Below are positions 18,254 through 28,370 of a stretch of 64,000 nucleotides of DNA, one piece after another. A program made the translations under genes and the position numbers. Source of the DNA: Lachnospiraceae bacterium (GTDB lineage: Bacteria; Bacillota; Clostridia; Lachnospirales; Lachnospiraceae); assembly GCA_910575475.1 (NCBI GenBank), contig CAJTGD010000023.1, positions 34,604 through 98,603 of the forward strand, given 5' to 3'. Each line of letters starts with the position of its first letter. Positions within the stretch are counted from its first letter, which is position 1. The notes under the pieces were generated by a model that saw nothing but the letters and a program-made list of their open reading frames with translations, ran no database searches and was not told where the DNA came from.

Positions 18254-19153
18254 TCACATCTCGTCCTTCGTATACCCGAAGTTTTTCATCAAAAAGTCGC
18301 TGTCCCGCCAGTTTTTCTGCACCTTCACCCAGAGCTTCAGATTCGCCCTGCAGCCCAGCATTTTCTCAATCTCAAACCGGGCTGTGCTTCCGATCTTTTT
18401 CAGCATGGCGCCTTGCTTCCCAATGATGATCCCCTTGTGGGAATCCCGCTCACAGATCACCGTGGCATCAATGTGCATGACCTTCTTCTGCATCTTCATC
18501 CGGTCGATGGCCACCGCGATGCCGTGGGGAATCTCATCCTCCAGGCAGTGCAGCGCCTTCTCCCGGATCAGCTCCGCCACGATCTGCCGCTCGGGCTGAT
18601 CCGTAATGGTGTCCTCGTCGTAAAACTGCGGTCCATAGGGAAGATACTGCAGGATCACCCGGATCAATTCCTCCGTATTTTCCCCGCTTCGGGCAGAGAC
18701 CGGAACGATCTCCGCAAAATCATATTCCTTCCGGTACGCGTCGATACAGGTTAGAACCTCTTCCTTTTTCACCATATCGATCTTATTGATCACAAGCACC
18801 ACCGGGGTCGTGATCTTTTTCAGCTGTTCCATGATGTGCCGCTCCCCGGCGCCGATAAACGTGGAAGGCTCCACCAGCCACAGCGCCGCGTCCACGTCGT
18901 CCAGGGAATGCCTTGCAATGTTCACCATATATTCCCCCAGCTTATTCTTCGCCTTGTGGATCCCCGGCGTATCCACAAACACGATCTGTCCTTCCGGCCT
19001 GGTCAGCACCGTCTGGATCCGGTTCCTGGTGGTCTGGGGCTTGTTAGAGGTGATGGCCACCTTCTGTCCGATCAGGTAATTCATCAATGTCGATTTTCCC
19101 ACATTGGGCCGCCCGATCAGGGTCGCAAAACCCGATTTATAATTTTCCTTCAT
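18254..19153 (-). CDS. era: GTPase Era
   Basis: This 299-residue essential GTPase is involved in 16S rRNA maturation and 30S assembly. The G domain shows G1 GRPNVGKST, the T(T)R switch region, G3 DTPG and G4 NKID. The C-terminal KH domain contains the GxxG-like loop GIIIGKQGAMLKKIG. The ATG at 19153 (MKENYKSGF) follows GAAGGAG. The yqzL-like gene and recO lie downstream in the same direction. Confidence 0.96.
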   Translation of the reverse strand: MKENYKSGFATLIGRPNVGKSTLMNYLIGQKVAITSNKPQTTRNRIQTVLTRPEGQIVFVDTPGIHKAKNKLGEYMVNIARHSLDDVDAALWLVEPSTFIGAGERHIMEQLKKITTPVVLVINKIDMVKKEEVLTCIDAYRKEYDFAEIVPVSARSGENTEELIRVILQYLPYGPQFYDEDTITDQPERQIVAELIREKALHCLEDEIPHGIAVAIDRMKMQKKVMHIDATVICERDSHKGIIIGKQGAMLKKIGSTARFEIEKMLGCRANLKLWVKVQKNWRDSDFLMKNFGYTKDEM

Positions 19154-19225
19154 CCGTTCTCCTTCAGTATTCGCCAAAAACGCCGTACATTCCGATTTCC
19201 GGCCAGTCAGTCCGGATCTTCTCTT

Positions 19226-22198
19226 TTAGAACAGCGTCTTCACCTCGCCGAACATTTCTTTCTGTGCTTCTATCTTTTCCTCGCTTCCAATCACGCAGAG
19301 CTGGTCTGCCGAGAGCAACGCCTCCACTACAGCAGAAAGCTTCCGGATATCCTCCTGCTCTGCGTTCAGGACGTCCATCCGTTCCTTTTGGATCATCTCC
19401 CCGGACACATGGTTCATATACAGGTTCATGGAACGGTCCCCTTTGGCGGAAGGCGTCATAGGGCGGTCCATATTGCTGATGGTTCCGATAATATATTTGT
19501 TCATATCCCGTTCATTGACTGTAAAGTCCTTCAGATAATCCACCACGCCCTCGTATACTTCCATGGTCTTTTCCAGGTTGGGATCCCGGTAAGAGATAAG
19601 ATATCCTTCCCCGATCCGGTTGAAGTTGCACATGCAGCCGTACGCGCCGCCCTTGACCCGGATGTTCTGCCACAGATAGCCATAGCTCAGGATCACCTTG
19701 AGAATCTGCAGTGTACCGCAGTAATCGGCGCCTCCGTCAATGAAATTGCCGACTCTCGCCACATACTGCACCTTGGAGGAGGTCTTAAAGCCTTCGTTTT
19801 TCTTCGTACAGTGCAGGATGCACCTGGTTTCCTCCGATCCCATGCTTCCGCCGTGCAGCCGGTCCTTCATCCCGGACAGCTCGCGGCAGACCGGATCCAG
19901 TCCTTCCTCCCCGCAGGTCAGGCTCACCATCAGGTTATCCCACCGGAAGATCTGAGACGCGATCTCTTTCAGATTGCGGATCAGCGCGTCCTTCTGTTCC
20001 TCAAAATGCTCCTCCGCTTCCTTCACAGCCTGGTAATATCCGACCCCGTCTGTATCATCCTTGAACTTGGAAATGGGTGACGAATAGGACAGCGCCCGCA
20101 GCGCCGCCGTCGTATGTCCGGAGGATTGGAAGCTCATCTGCAGCCGGGATTTGAGCATGGAAAGGATTTCTTTCAGACGCTTCTCATCCTCCAGCTTAGA
20201 TTCCATCAGGATCTCCCGCATCATCCGAAACAGGACATCCATCTTCGGATACAGCGCCTTGCCCTTCATCTCAAAGGTCGCGCGGAACGCCTTTTCTTTT
20301 ACATTTCTCACATCCGGATACATTTCCAGAGAAGTCCCGATTCCCCCGGTATGCACATTGATCTCATTGAACAGTTCGCCGTATTCATAGCTGGTGGTAT
20401 CAATGATCCCCAGCACAGCCTGGAGCATTCCCACGTAGGGCAGCTTTTCCTCCGGCACGCCGGACAGGTCGAACATCAATGTCACATATCCGATGCCGTT
20501 GGTATCGATCTTATGGTGTATCAGCGGGATTCCCTCCACCTCTTTTTCTTCATTAAAGATGGGCGCGATCTCCCTGGAGATATCCTCCCGGCTCAGGATC
20601 GGGATCTTCTCCCGGTCCTCCTGCGCGTCCTCGCTCTCCTGATAGTCCTCCAGCGCCGCCGTATCTGCGATCAGCCGTTCCTTCTCGGCATCGGTGAGGC
20701 TGTTCTTATACACTTCCAGCCGCTTTTCCAGCTCCTGGTCCAGACGGGCCGTCCTGCCCCGCTCCGGCTTCACGGTCACGATGGAACCGTGGGTGTTGTC
20801 CAGAAGCCACTTCTGGATCAGCTCCTCAAAATATCCGGTGCCGATCTGCTCCTTTAAAAATTCAAAGATGGGAATGGCCTGCATGTGGATGAACGGCTTT
20901 GTCTCATCGTAGAGCCAGCTGTCAAACAGCTGCAGTCCATACATCAGTCCCTTGGGATAGCTGCCGAAGTCCGCCTCCCGAAACCGGAATTCGTGATAAT
21001 TGATCCCGGCCTCCAAAGCTTTCCGGTCCATTCCTTTTTCTACAATATCCTTTAAGGTTCCTTCCACCGTATCTATAAATGCCTGCTTCTGCTCCAGGTT
21101 CGCGTTTTTGGAGATTACGGAAAAAATAGGCTGATAGATCCCGTTGTCGTAGGAGCCCATGATATCCTTGCCGATCCCTGCCTCCACCAGCGCCTTTTTC
21201 AGCGGAGCCCCCGGCGCGGACAGAAGGGCGTAATCCAATACCTGGAACGCCAGATACAGCTTCTCATCCAGGCTTGTCCCGATCACCTTGTTGTAGGAAA
21301 GGAAGGTATTGTCCTCCTCCGGCTCCTCGCTGGAAATGGAATACTCCATCTCCACCTCCCGCATCTCCTGAAACGGTTCCTGATAACGGATCCGGGAATC
21401 TACCTGCCGGATGTCAAAGTCCGACAGGTAATTCTGATCCAGCCACTCCAGCTTTTCCGCCATGTCCATATTTCCGTACAGGTAAATATAGCTGTTGGAC
21501 GGATGGTAATAGGTTCTGTGGAAATCCAGAAACTGCTCGTAGGTCAGCTCCGGGATCACGTCCGGATCCCCGCCGGACTCATTTGCATAGGATGTATCCG
21601 GAAACAGGGAATTTAAGATCATCCGGTCCAGCACGCCCTCGGGCGAGGAAAACGCCCCCTTCATCTCATTATAGACCACCCCGTTGTAGGACAGCTCCCC
21701 GTCCTTCTCCTCCAGATGGTAGCTCCAGCCCTCCTGCCGGAAGATCTCCGGATGCTGATAGATATTCGGGTAAAATACCGCATCCATATATACATGCATC
21801 AGATTCTGAAAATCCTTGTCATTGCAGCTTGCCACAGGATATACGGTCTTATCCGGATAGGTCATGGCATTTAAAAAGGTGTTCAGGGATCCCTTCACCA
21901 GCTCCACAAAGGGATCCTTCACCGGAAAATCCCTGGAGCCGCACAGCACGGAATGCTCCATAATGTGCGGTACGCCCGTACTGTCCGACGGCGGGGTCCG
22001 AAATCCGATGGCGAAGACTTTATTCTCATCCTCATTGGACATCAGCAGGACCCGCGCGCCGCTCTTCTTATGTCTCAGAAGACAGCCCTTTGACTTCAGA
22101 TCCGATAAGTCCTCCTGAAGCACCTTTTCATACGCATCCGGAACCGCCAGCTCCCACTGCTGTGCCCTGCCGGATCCCATAGAATCAAACTTACTCAT
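19226..22198 (-). CDS. M16C metallopeptidase, presequence-protease-like
   Basis: This 990-residue zinc protease of the pitrilysin/PreP group has two homologous halves that form a closed chamber degrading unfolded peptides. The inverted zinc motif HIMEH is at residues 78-82, in STGVPHIMEHSVLCGS. The length matches the PreP/Cym1 class. No signal peptide is seen, so it should act in the cytoplasm. The start follows AGAGAGGG. The downstream gene is era, 72 bases away. The symbol is left blank because bacterial names vary. Confidence 0.9.
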   Translation of the reverse strand: MSKFDSMGSGRAQQWELAVPDAYEKVLQEDLSDLKSKGCLLRHKKSGARVLLMSNEDENKVFAIGFRTPPSDSTGVPHIMEHSVLCGSRDFPVKDPFVELVKGSLNTFLNAMTYPDKTVYPVASCNDKDFQNLMHVYMDAVFYPNIYQHPEIFRQEGWSYHLEEKDGELSYNGVVYNEMKGAFSSPEGVLDRMILNSLFPDTSYANESGGDPDVIPELTYEQFLDFHRTYYHPSNSYIYLYGNMDMAEKLEWLDQNYLSDFDIRQVDSRIRYQEPFQEMREVEMEYSISSEEPEEDNTFLSYNKVIGTSLDEKLYLAFQVLDYALLSAPGAPLKKALVEAGIGKDIMGSYDNGIYQPIFSVISKNANLEQKQAFIDTVEGTLKDIVEKGMDRKALEAGINYHEFRFREADFGSYPKGLMYGLQLFDSWLYDETKPFIHMQAIPIFEFLKEQIGTGYFEELIQKWLLDNTHGSIVTVKPERGRTARLDQELEKRLEVYKNSLTDAEKERLIADTAALEDYQESEDAQEDREKIPILSREDISREIAPIFNEEKEVEGIPLIHHKIDTNGIGYVTLMFDLSGVPEEKLPYVGMLQAVLGIIDTTSYEYGELFNEINVHTGGIGTSLEMYPDVRNVKEKAFRATFEMKGKALYPKMDVLFRMMREILMESKLEDEKRLKEILSMLKSRLQMSFQSSGHTTAALRALSYSSPISKFKDDTDGVGYYQAVKEAEEHFEEQKDALIRNLKEIASQIFRWDNLMVSLTCGEEGLDPVCRELSGMKDRLHGGSMGSEETRCILHCTKKNEGFKTSSKVQYVARVGNFIDGGADYCGTLQILKVILSYGYLWQNIRVKGGAYGCMCNFNRIGEGYLISYRDPNLEKTMEVYEGVVDYLKDFTVNERDMNKYIIGTISNMDRPMTPSAKGDRSMNLYMNHVSGEMIQKERMDVLNAEQEDIRKLSAVVEALLSADQLCVIGSEEKIEAQKEMFGEVKTLF

Positions 22199-22258
22199 AT
22201 TGTACCCTCTCTTCTATCAAGTTCTTGATTAATTGTTCTTTTCTGTCTGCCTCCGCAC

Positions 22259-22286
22259 ATTATAGCATTTCCCGAAGTGCTTTAAA
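22259..22286 (-). promoter_or_regulatory. Predicted promoter of the M16C protease gene
   Basis: TTTAAA (22286-22281), 16-base spacer, perfect TATAAT (22264-22259). The -35 box is weak but resembles that of the SCIFF operon. Confidence 0.5.
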
Positions 22287-22325
22287 AGGGGATGTTTTCC
22301 TTTTTTCAAAATTCCCTGAAAAAAG

Positions 22326-22940
22326 TCAGCATGCTTCCTTCTTCCGGTTCCATTTTTTCCGGATCGACCGGATCAACCAAAGTGCGGCTCCCGCGATCAG
22401 AAGTACCCGGATCACAGACGAATACCGGTCCAGATATACGAGCACCGTTTCCCAGGAAGCGCCCAGCGCCGCCCCCAGACACACCAGGAGGATATTCCAC
22501 AGTGTACTTCCGATGACCGTATAGACCAGAAACAGCGGGATCTCAATCTCAGCCATCCCCGCCGGAACCGATACCAGGCTCCGGATGATGGGAATGCAGC
22601 GCCCCAAAAGGATCGCCTTTTTCCCGTGCTTTTCAAACCAGCCGATGGTCTCCTCCACATCCTCCTTTTCAAATCCCAGAACATGGAACAGCTTCCCTTT
22701 TGTGAGATTTTCCAGCTTTTCCGGGGTCAGCGCCATCCCCACACGGTACAAAATCAGCGCCCCGATGGTGGAACCCAGGGTGGAGAAGATCACCACTCCC
22801 GGAACCGTCAGCCTGGTATATGTAGTCATAAAACCTCCGAAGGTCAGGATCACTTCTGAGGGGATGGGCGGAAAAAGATTCTCCACCGCGATCAGAAAAC
22901 AGACTCCCAGATATCCATATGTGTTCATGATGTAGATCAT
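22326..22940 (-). CDS. DedA-family membrane protein
   Basis: This 204-residue integral membrane protein of the DedA/VTT (SNARE-associated) family has hallmark segments at the N terminus (GYLGVCFLIAVENLFPPIPSE) and in the middle (F-x-K-H-G-K-x-x-LLGRCIPIIRSLVSVPAG), with helices at both ends. Family members are linked to lipid-carrier flipping and membrane homeostasis. I chose the ATG at 22940, behind GCAGGA; a GTG at 22967 would add nine residues. It is transcribed toward the M16C gene. Confidence 0.88.
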   Translation of the reverse strand: MIYIMNTYGYLGVCFLIAVENLFPPIPSEVILTFGGFMTTYTRLTVPGVVIFSTLGSTIGALILYRVGMALTPEKLENLTKGKLFHVLGFEKEDVEETIGWFEKHGKKAILLGRCIPIIRSLVSVPAGMAEIEIPLFLVYTVIGSTLWNILLVCLGAALGASWETVLVYLDRYSSVIRVLLIAGAALWLIRSIRKKWNRKKEAC

Positions 22941-23093
22941 AACTTCCTGCACGATACAGTTCCTCACACTTCCATGCTTTCGTATTTAATATATGTAAGC
23001 ATGCGCGAAAAAATGTATCTCCCCCGGCCCCGGAAAAGGTGCCCGGATATGCCCGCAGACTCGCCGAATACGGCAGCATGCCGGATGTCCGTC

Positions 23094-24032
23094 TCAGATA
23101 CAGATCTGCTGCTCCCCGAACAGGGCGTCCACCGCCGCCTCGTACACCGGCAGCTTTTCCGCCTTTTTGATCCGCTTCGCGTATTTCTCATGATGGGTAA
23201 AGGCCGGCGCCAGAAAGCTCCAAAGCTCCTTCATCTTAAACAGGATGGTCCTGGCTCCCGGCATCACTTCCTGATAGTCCCTGTAGAGCTGATCGTGGAA
23301 CCTGCGCAGGGTTTCCTTGTCCAGTCCGACGCCCTGCCGGATCTGCCGGCACAGCCCCGGATTCATCAGAAGCCCTCTTCCAAACATCCACCGGTCCACC
23401 TCCGGAAATGCCTCCTTTGCCTTCCGGTACGCCTCTGTACAAAACAGATCCCCGTTGTAGCAGACCGGGTGTCTGCTGTTTTTGCAGGCTTCTCCGAATA
23501 CCTCCCAGTTGGGGTGATTCCGATACATATCCTTCTGGATCCTGGGATGGATGATCAGCTCCTTCACCGGATACTGGTTATAAATCTCCAGGAGCCGCCC
23601 AAATTCCTCCGGGCTGTCCTTCCCGATCCTGGTCTTAATGGAAACTTCCGCGTCCGTCTGTTCGAACACCCCGTCCAGGAACCGGTCCAGCTCCTCGGGA
23701 AATGCCAGGAAGCCGGAGCCCCGCTTTTTGGACGCCACGGTCCCGGAAGGACAGCCCAGGTTCAGGTTGATCTCCTGATAGCCGTACTGCCGAAGCTTGC
23801 GGGCCGTACGCACGAAATCCTCCACAGAATTTGTCAGGATCTGGGGGATGGCGTACATGCCCGGATTGTTCTGGGGCAGCACGTCCTGCCGCTCCCGGGA
23901 GCTTAAATGTCCGTGCTGGTTCGGCTTGATAAACGGGATAAAATATCGGTCTACGGAGCCGAAGCACTCACAAAATGCCCGGCGGAACACATGCCCCGTG
24001 ATCCCTTCCAGGGGCGCCATATAAAATTTCAT
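23094..24032 (-). CDS. tRNA-dihydrouridine synthase family protein
   Basis: This 312-residue flavoenzyme reduces uridines in tRNA D-loops. It opens with MKFYMAPLEGITGHVFRR (FMN-binding APLEG motif) and has NLGCPSGTVASKKRGSGFL, with the catalytic-loop cysteine in NLGCP. It also has a later CYNGDLF segment, as in Dus proteins. The start follows AAGTAAGGAG. Divergence from DusB leaves the exact tRNA position open. Confidence 0.88.
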   Translation of the reverse strand: MKFYMAPLEGITGHVFRRAFCECFGSVDRYFIPFIKPNQHGHLSSRERQDVLPQNNPGMYAIPQILTNSVEDFVRTARKLRQYGYQEINLNLGCPSGTVASKKRGSGFLAFPEELDRFLDGVFEQTDAEVSIKTRIGKDSPEEFGRLLEIYNQYPVKELIIHPRIQKDMYRNHPNWEVFGEACKNSRHPVCYNGDLFCTEAYRKAKEAFPEVDRWMFGRGLLMNPGLCRQIRQGVGLDKETLRRFHDQLYRDYQEVMPGARTILFKMKELWSFLAPAFTHHEKYAKRIKKAEKLPVYEAAVDALFGEQQICI

Positions 24033-24077
24033 CTACATTCTCCTTACTTTTTTGCTAGTCTGCACAACGGATTTTTC

Positions 24078-24106
24078 TTGATTCAAACAGGCATTTATGA
24101 TATGGT
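24078..24106 (+). promoter_or_regulatory. Predicted promoter of the plus-strand lipoprotein gene
   Basis: TTGATT (24078-24083), 17-base spacer, TATGGT (24101-24106), about 50 bases before the ATG. Confidence 0.6.
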
Positions 24107-24156
24107 AGTTACCAGAAAATAATATTTATACTTCATAGCTGTGGGAGGGAGAACCA

Positions 24157-24792
24157 ATGAAAAAAAAGATTTCTTTCATCATGATCATAAGCATGTGCTG
24201 TTCTATACTGGCCGGCGGATGCGGAAAAAAAATGACAACAGAAGATGCACCGGTCTATATACAGGCTGTTTTGGATTCCCGATACAAATCCGATTATAAC
24301 GCCTATATGGAATATATGAAATGCACGGAAGAAGAAGCGGCACAGATTCATGAACGCGGTCTGAATTCCGTTCTGTCACTCATTAAGATTGCTGATACTT
24401 CTGTCAGCGCCGAACTAAAAGACCAATACCGTCAGCTCTTCGCAAGCTTACACCATATCTGCAAATACACGGTAGGCGCAGCAGAAGAAGACGGGGATGG
24501 TTTCACAGTAGATGTGACTGTACAGCCCTTTTCCATGTTTGACGGCATTGACGAGAGCCTGATCGATGTTCTCCATACAGAAGACGCCCTGGCGATGACA
24601 ACAGATGAACAGGTCAATCAGTTAATTTATGAAGAAATGTATAACCTGCTCTCCCCCAGATTGTCATTTCCGGAATATGGAACTCCTGAAACTGTCATAC
24701 TGCATATTCAGCCTGATGAAAATAAAGTCCAGACCGTCCGTGAAGAAGATCTGAGTGCCCTGGACGCTGCGATATACGCCTCATTACTGTAA
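24157..24792 (+). CDS. Lipoprotein, DUF5105-like
   Basis: This 211-residue exported lipoprotein has a lysine-rich start, a hydrophobic stretch and the lipobox LAGGC, so Cys22 or its neighbour should be lipidated at the outer face of the membrane. The mature part is helical and acidic and resembles the DUF5105 group found in Firmicutes; I recognise no catalytic motif. It is alone on the plus strand, with its own promoter, a strong ribosome site (GGGAGGGAG) and a strong terminator. Confidence 0.8.
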   Translation: MKKKISFIMIISMCCSILAGGCGKKMTTEDAPVYIQAVLDSRYKSDYNAYMEYMKCTEEEAAQIHERGLNSVLSLIKIADTSVSAELKDQYRQLFASLHHICKYTVGAAEEDGDGFTVDVTVQPFSMFDGIDESLIDVLHTEDALAMTTDEQVNQLIYEEMYNLLSPRLSFPEYGTPETVILHIQPDENKVQTVREEDLSALDAAIYASLL

Positions 24793-24824
24793 ATATCGGC
24801 AATCATAAGCAACGAACGTGTTCG

Positions 24825-24860
24825 CCGCCTGATGCAATACAGCATCAGGCGGTCTTTTCT
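24825..24860. terminator. Bidirectional intrinsic terminator
   Basis: CCGCCTGATGC (24825-24835) and GCATCAGGCGG (24842-24852) form a perfect 11-pair stem with a 6-base loop, followed by TCTTTTCTT on the plus strand. It lies between convergent genes. Confidence 0.85.
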
Positions 24861-24863
24861 TCC

Positions 24864-25403
24864 TTATGCTTGGAAAATATGCCCCCGCAGCTTTCCCCAC
24901 AATTCCCTCTGTACGTATCCATAAGCTCCCACATACAGCCAAAGAACTGCCTGACCCACGGCAAGGATCCCTGCTGTCGCCCAAAACGGCAGTGTCCTTG
25001 CAAACAGCAGTTTCTGGAAAAAAAGGACCGCCGGAACATAGATCAGATCAAACACCGCATATCGGATGCCCCAAAGTACGGCTGACTTTTTCCGCACCCC
25101 GGCATTCCAGCCGCTAAGCCGTTCCCAGGCTGTTTCCTCCGTCAGGATGAAAAACCCCATCATCCCATAGGTGGCAACATACAGTTTATTGGGCGCCAGG
25201 ATCAGTCCCAGCAGCACTCCTGCCACGTAAAAGGCCGCAGCGGTCTTTCTCCCGAATTCCCGGAAGATGATCCCTACGAAAAAGGAAGCCGCCGCAAGCA
25301 GGAACAGGGTGCCCGTCTCGATGACACTTCCCAGGATCATGCAGATCACCGACAATGCCAGCAGCAACCCTCCGAACGCCATTTTTTTTGCCTTTATATG
25401 CAT
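24864..25403 (-). CDS. Small integral membrane protein of unknown function
   Basis: This 179-residue protein has about five predicted membrane segments, starting with [19 protein letters not shown]. The pattern of an early GxxxAL helix followed by short loops recalls ECF-type S-components and related small membrane proteins, but no family motif is conclusive. The ATG at 25403 follows GGGAGGAG and overlaps the end of the J-domain gene by 10 bases, so the two are coupled. No function is assigned. Confidence 0.75.
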   Translation of the reverse strand: MHIKAKKMAFGGLLLALSVICMILGSVIETGTLFLLAAASFFVGIIFREFGRKTAAAFYVAGVLLGLILAPNKLYVATYGMMGFFILTEETAWERLSGWNAGVRKKSAVLWGIRYAVFDLIYVPAVLFFQKLLFARTLPFWATAGILAVGQAVLWLYVGAYGYVQRELWGKLRGHIFQA

Positions 25404-26050
25404 GAACAAAGATCTCCTCCCATACATTCACACAGCTGATCCGCAATACATAAGTCACAGCACATGTTTCCCGTACCGCAGGAATTGCCGCCCATACCGT
25501 ATCCGCCTCCATAAGGGTAGTTCTGGTACTTCTGCCCGCTCCATTCCAACTGATTGAGTAGCTGGCGGTACTGCAGGTTATTGGGTTCCATGTTCACTGC
25601 CTGACCGGCATGGTCACGGGCCATGATATTGTTCCCGATCCCCGCGTTGGCCGCAGCGCTTAAATAATACCATTCCGCAGTCCGGTTGGGCATTCCGTTG
25701 AGCACATTCAATGCTTCCCGGTAGCGCCTTGCGTTCAGGTAAGTATATACCGGCTGCATCTGCGGATTCTGCCCGGAGCCGGAACTGCCGTAGGTCTGCT
25801 GATAGCTGCCCTGGCCGCTTCCTCCCTGATAACCGTACCCGTATTGATAGCCGCCCTGCTCCCGTTGCTTCATGATCATGTCATAGGCTTCCTGTACTTC
25901 CTTAAATTTTTCCTCCGCCAGGTCCGCAAGCGGATTATTTACATTTGCATCCGGGTGATACTTCCTTGTCAGATCCCGGTAGGCTCTTTTTACTTCATCA
26001 TCCGATGCGTTTGTCGGAATCCCCAGCACTTCATATGGATTTTTATTCAT
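25394..26050 (-). CDS. J-domain protein with Cys-rich C-terminal tail
   Basis: This 218-residue protein starts with a DnaJ domain (residues 4-66) bearing the His32-Pro33-Asp34 loop, which stimulates DnaK ATPase. A Gly/Tyr/Gln-rich linker (about 75-110) leads to a helical TPR-like stretch ([20 protein letters not shown]). The last 28 residues hold eight cysteines in CC, CxxC and CxC spacings, suggesting a metal site or membrane contact. It lacks the G/F-zinc-finger arrangement of true DnaJ. It is coupled to a membrane protein gene downstream. Confidence 0.85.
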   Translation of the reverse strand: MNKNPYEVLGIPTNASDDEVKRAYRDLTRKYHPDANVNNPLADLAEEKFKEVQEAYDMIMKQREQGGYQYGYGYQGGSGQGSYQQTYGSSGSGQNPQMQPVYTYLNARRYREALNVLNGMPNRTAEWYYLSAAANAGIGNNIMARDHAGQAVNMEPNNLQYRQLLNQLEWSGQKYQNYPYGGGYGMGGNSCGTGNMCCDLCIADQLCECMGGDLCSCI

Positions 26051-26175
26051 CTTTGTTTTTCTCCTCTATATCGATCTGCCGTATCTGTCCAGTTTCCTCC
26101 GCAGATACGCTCTCAATCCTGCTCTGAACAGTTATCGATTACCATGATATAATAAAATTTCTCAATTGTCCAGAT

Positions 26176-27498
26176 TCATTTTGAATTACGGTAATACAGA
26201 TATCCCGTTAGATCAGCCAGAAACCACCCGATGGGCACGGCTGCCCAGATCCCGGTCACCCCGATCTGGGGCACCGCCGACAGGATATATGCCAGCAGTA
26301 CCCGGGTTCCCAGCGAGATCACGGTCAGCACCAGGGACATGCCGGGACGCTTGACGGCACGGTAATATCCATAGCAGAGAAACAAAAAACCAATCAGATA
26401 ATAAAAGCTGCCCTCGATCCGCAGGTAACGCACCCCTTCCCGAATGATTTCCGTTTCCTGCGGCTTCACAAATATCAGCATCAGCGGCCTGGCAAATACA
26501 AATACAAGCGCGCTGACTGCCGCCCCGAAGAAAAACGCGGTCTTTACGGCGCTTCGGATCCCCTCCCGGATCCGTTTTGTTTTCCCTGCCCCGTAATTCT
26601 GCGCCACAAAGGTAGAAAATGCATTTCCGAAATCCTGCACCGGCATATAGGCAAAGGTATCGATCTTAACTGCCACGGAAAAAGCCGCCATGACGACCGC
26701 CCCGAAACTGTTTACCAATCCCTGTATCATCAGGATCCCGAAATTCATGACTGACTGCTGGATGCAGGTCAGAAAAGACAACTGAAAAATTTCCCTCAGC
26801 ACTTCCGGCTTCCATCTCAGATCCTTACGCTTGAAACGGAACTGCAGAAATTGTATTATTGTATACAACAGGATTCCAAACCCCGCCGCATACTGCGACA
26901 GGATGGTCGCCTCTGCAGCCCCCCGCACGCCCCGATGAAAGCGGATAATAAACAGCAGATCCAGCCCGATGTTGGACAGCGCGGCAATCCCAAGAAACAA
27001 AAGCGGTGCCGTGGAATTGCCTACCGCACGCAGCAGAGAAGCAAAAAAGTTATATAAAAAGGTCGCCAGAATCCCCCAGAAGATCACCCACAGATATTCC
27101 CGCATCAGCCCATACACATCTCCGGGCACACACAGCAGCCCAAGGATCAGATCCAGCCCGGCAAATACGGCAGCGCTTAAGAGCAGCGCCGCAGCCCCGA
27201 TCATCACAAAAGACATAAAAATACCGGACTTCATCCGGTCATATTCCTGTTTTCCAAAGCTGATGGAGAAGGAGACGCCGCTCCCCATGCAGAGCCCCAG
27301 CAGGATGGAGGTCAGAAATGTCATCAGGGAATAGGAGGATCCTACCGCCGCCAGAGCCTCTTTTCCAAGGAACTGCCCTACGATCAGCGTATCTACGATA
27401 TTATAAAGCTGCTGCAGCAGGTTTCCTACCATCATGGGAAACGCAAACCGCAGCAGAGAGCCTGTAATATTTCCGGTTGTTAATGTCGTCTGTTTCAT
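26176..27498 (-). CDS. MATE-family efflux transporter
   Basis: This 440-residue protein with twelve predicted membrane helices belongs to the MATE (NorM/DinF-like) exporter family. It opens with ITGSLLRFAFPMMVGNLLQQLYNIVDTLIVG, the typical first helices, and has the repeated half in the middle (VMNFGILMIQGLVNSFG). It probably exports cationic compounds using a sodium or proton gradient. Its ATG overlaps the stop of the DUF5685 gene by 4 bases. Confidence 0.92.
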   Translation of the reverse strand: MKQTTLTTGNITGSLLRFAFPMMVGNLLQQLYNIVDTLIVGQFLGKEALAAVGSSYSLMTFLTSILLGLCMGSGVSFSISFGKQEYDRMKSGIFMSFVMIGAAALLLSAAVFAGLDLILGLLCVPGDVYGLMREYLWVIFWGILATFLYNFFASLLRAVGNSTAPLLFLGIAALSNIGLDLLFIIRFHRGVRGAAEATILSQYAAGFGILLYTIIQFLQFRFKRKDLRWKPEVLREIFQLSFLTCIQQSVMNFGILMIQGLVNSFGAVVMAAFSVAVKIDTFAYMPVQDFGNAFSTFVAQNYGAGKTKRIREGIRSAVKTAFFFGAAVSALVFVFARPLMLIFVKPQETEIIREGVRYLRIEGSFYYLIGFLFLCYGYYRAVKRPGMSLVLTVISLGTRVLLAYILSAVPQIGVTGIWAAVPIGWFLADLTGYLYYRNSK

Positions 27499-28352
27499 GT
27501 CTTTTTGTGCTCTTTCTTGTTTTCCTGCGTCTCTTTCTTCTTTTCCTGGATCCGGTTATATCGGTTCCAGACCCCGGTATAGAGGATATTCCGCAGGATA
27601 TCCGCATCCTGCAGGCAGGGCAGCTTTTCAAAGGCCGCTGTGCTCTCCGCGATCATCATGCACAGGATCTGCCTTAAGCGCTCCTCGTAATCCGCGCTCC
27701 GGCTTAAGCCCCGGAGGGGATTATAATTCCCCTGCTCCAGATCCTGTTCCAGATCCTCATAGGCGTCCATGATATAAATAAATTTCCCCAGGAAGAAGCC
27801 CATCCTGCGTAAGCTTTCCTCCCAGACGTCCTGTTTGTACACCAGCACCTCTTCCATCAGCCGCCCAAAGCATCCGGCTACCTCGTCAATGTCCCTGCTT
27901 TTTGCCGCTTCCATCCTCTCCAGCGCCTTCAGCTCGCGATACATCACCCTGCACTGTCTGGGATATTTCTGAGCCGCCTTTTTTGCCTTTCGGCCCAATA
28001 CATGAAGCCCCAAAAGACTTCCCGGCTTCCTCTCGTCCTGCCAGTCGTCCTTTAAGTGATACCAGGTCAGGATCACATTCATGTCCGCAGCGTATTCTGT
28101 GATCTCGCTCTGCAGCATCTGCTGTTTTTTTATGGGGTGCGTCTTGCACCTGCGGATCGACTCTTTCAGCGCGGATTCGTACAGCGAAGTCAAAAGTACG
28201 ACAATGAATGTCATATCATAGCTCAGGGTCATCTGCCCCAGGCTCCCGTACCGCTCCTTCAATGACCTACACAGACCGCAGTAATGCGCCCGGTATCTCC
28301 GCAGATCCTTCACCTTCAGTTCCGGTTCGCAAATCGTAATATAACCAAACAT
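27495..28352 (-). CDS. DUF5685 family protein
   Basis: This 285-residue cytoplasmic, largely helical protein starts MFGYITICEPELKVKDLRRYRAHYCGLCR, the characteristic DUF5685 opening with a CGLC pair. The interior contains DMTFIVVLLTSLYE and YIMDAYEDLEQD, a pattern reminiscent of helical isoprenoid-synthase-like folds. The function is unknown. The ATG at 28352 follows GGAGAGGG. It is translationally coupled to the MATE transporter, so an export-linked role is possible but unproven. Confidence 0.8.
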   Translation of the reverse strand: MFGYITICEPELKVKDLRRYRAHYCGLCRSLKERYGSLGQMTLSYDMTFIVVLLTSLYESALKESIRRCKTHPIKKQQMLQSEITEYAADMNVILTWYHLKDDWQDERKPGSLLGLHVLGRKAKKAAQKYPRQCRVMYRELKALERMEAAKSRDIDEVAGCFGRLMEEVLVYKQDVWEESLRRMGFFLGKFIYIMDAYEDLEQDLEQGNYNPLRGLSRSADYEERLRQILCMMIAESTAAFEKLPCLQDADILRNILYTGVWNRYNRIQEKKKETQENKKEHKKT

Positions 28353-28370
28353 GTTCCCTCTCCTGCAAAG

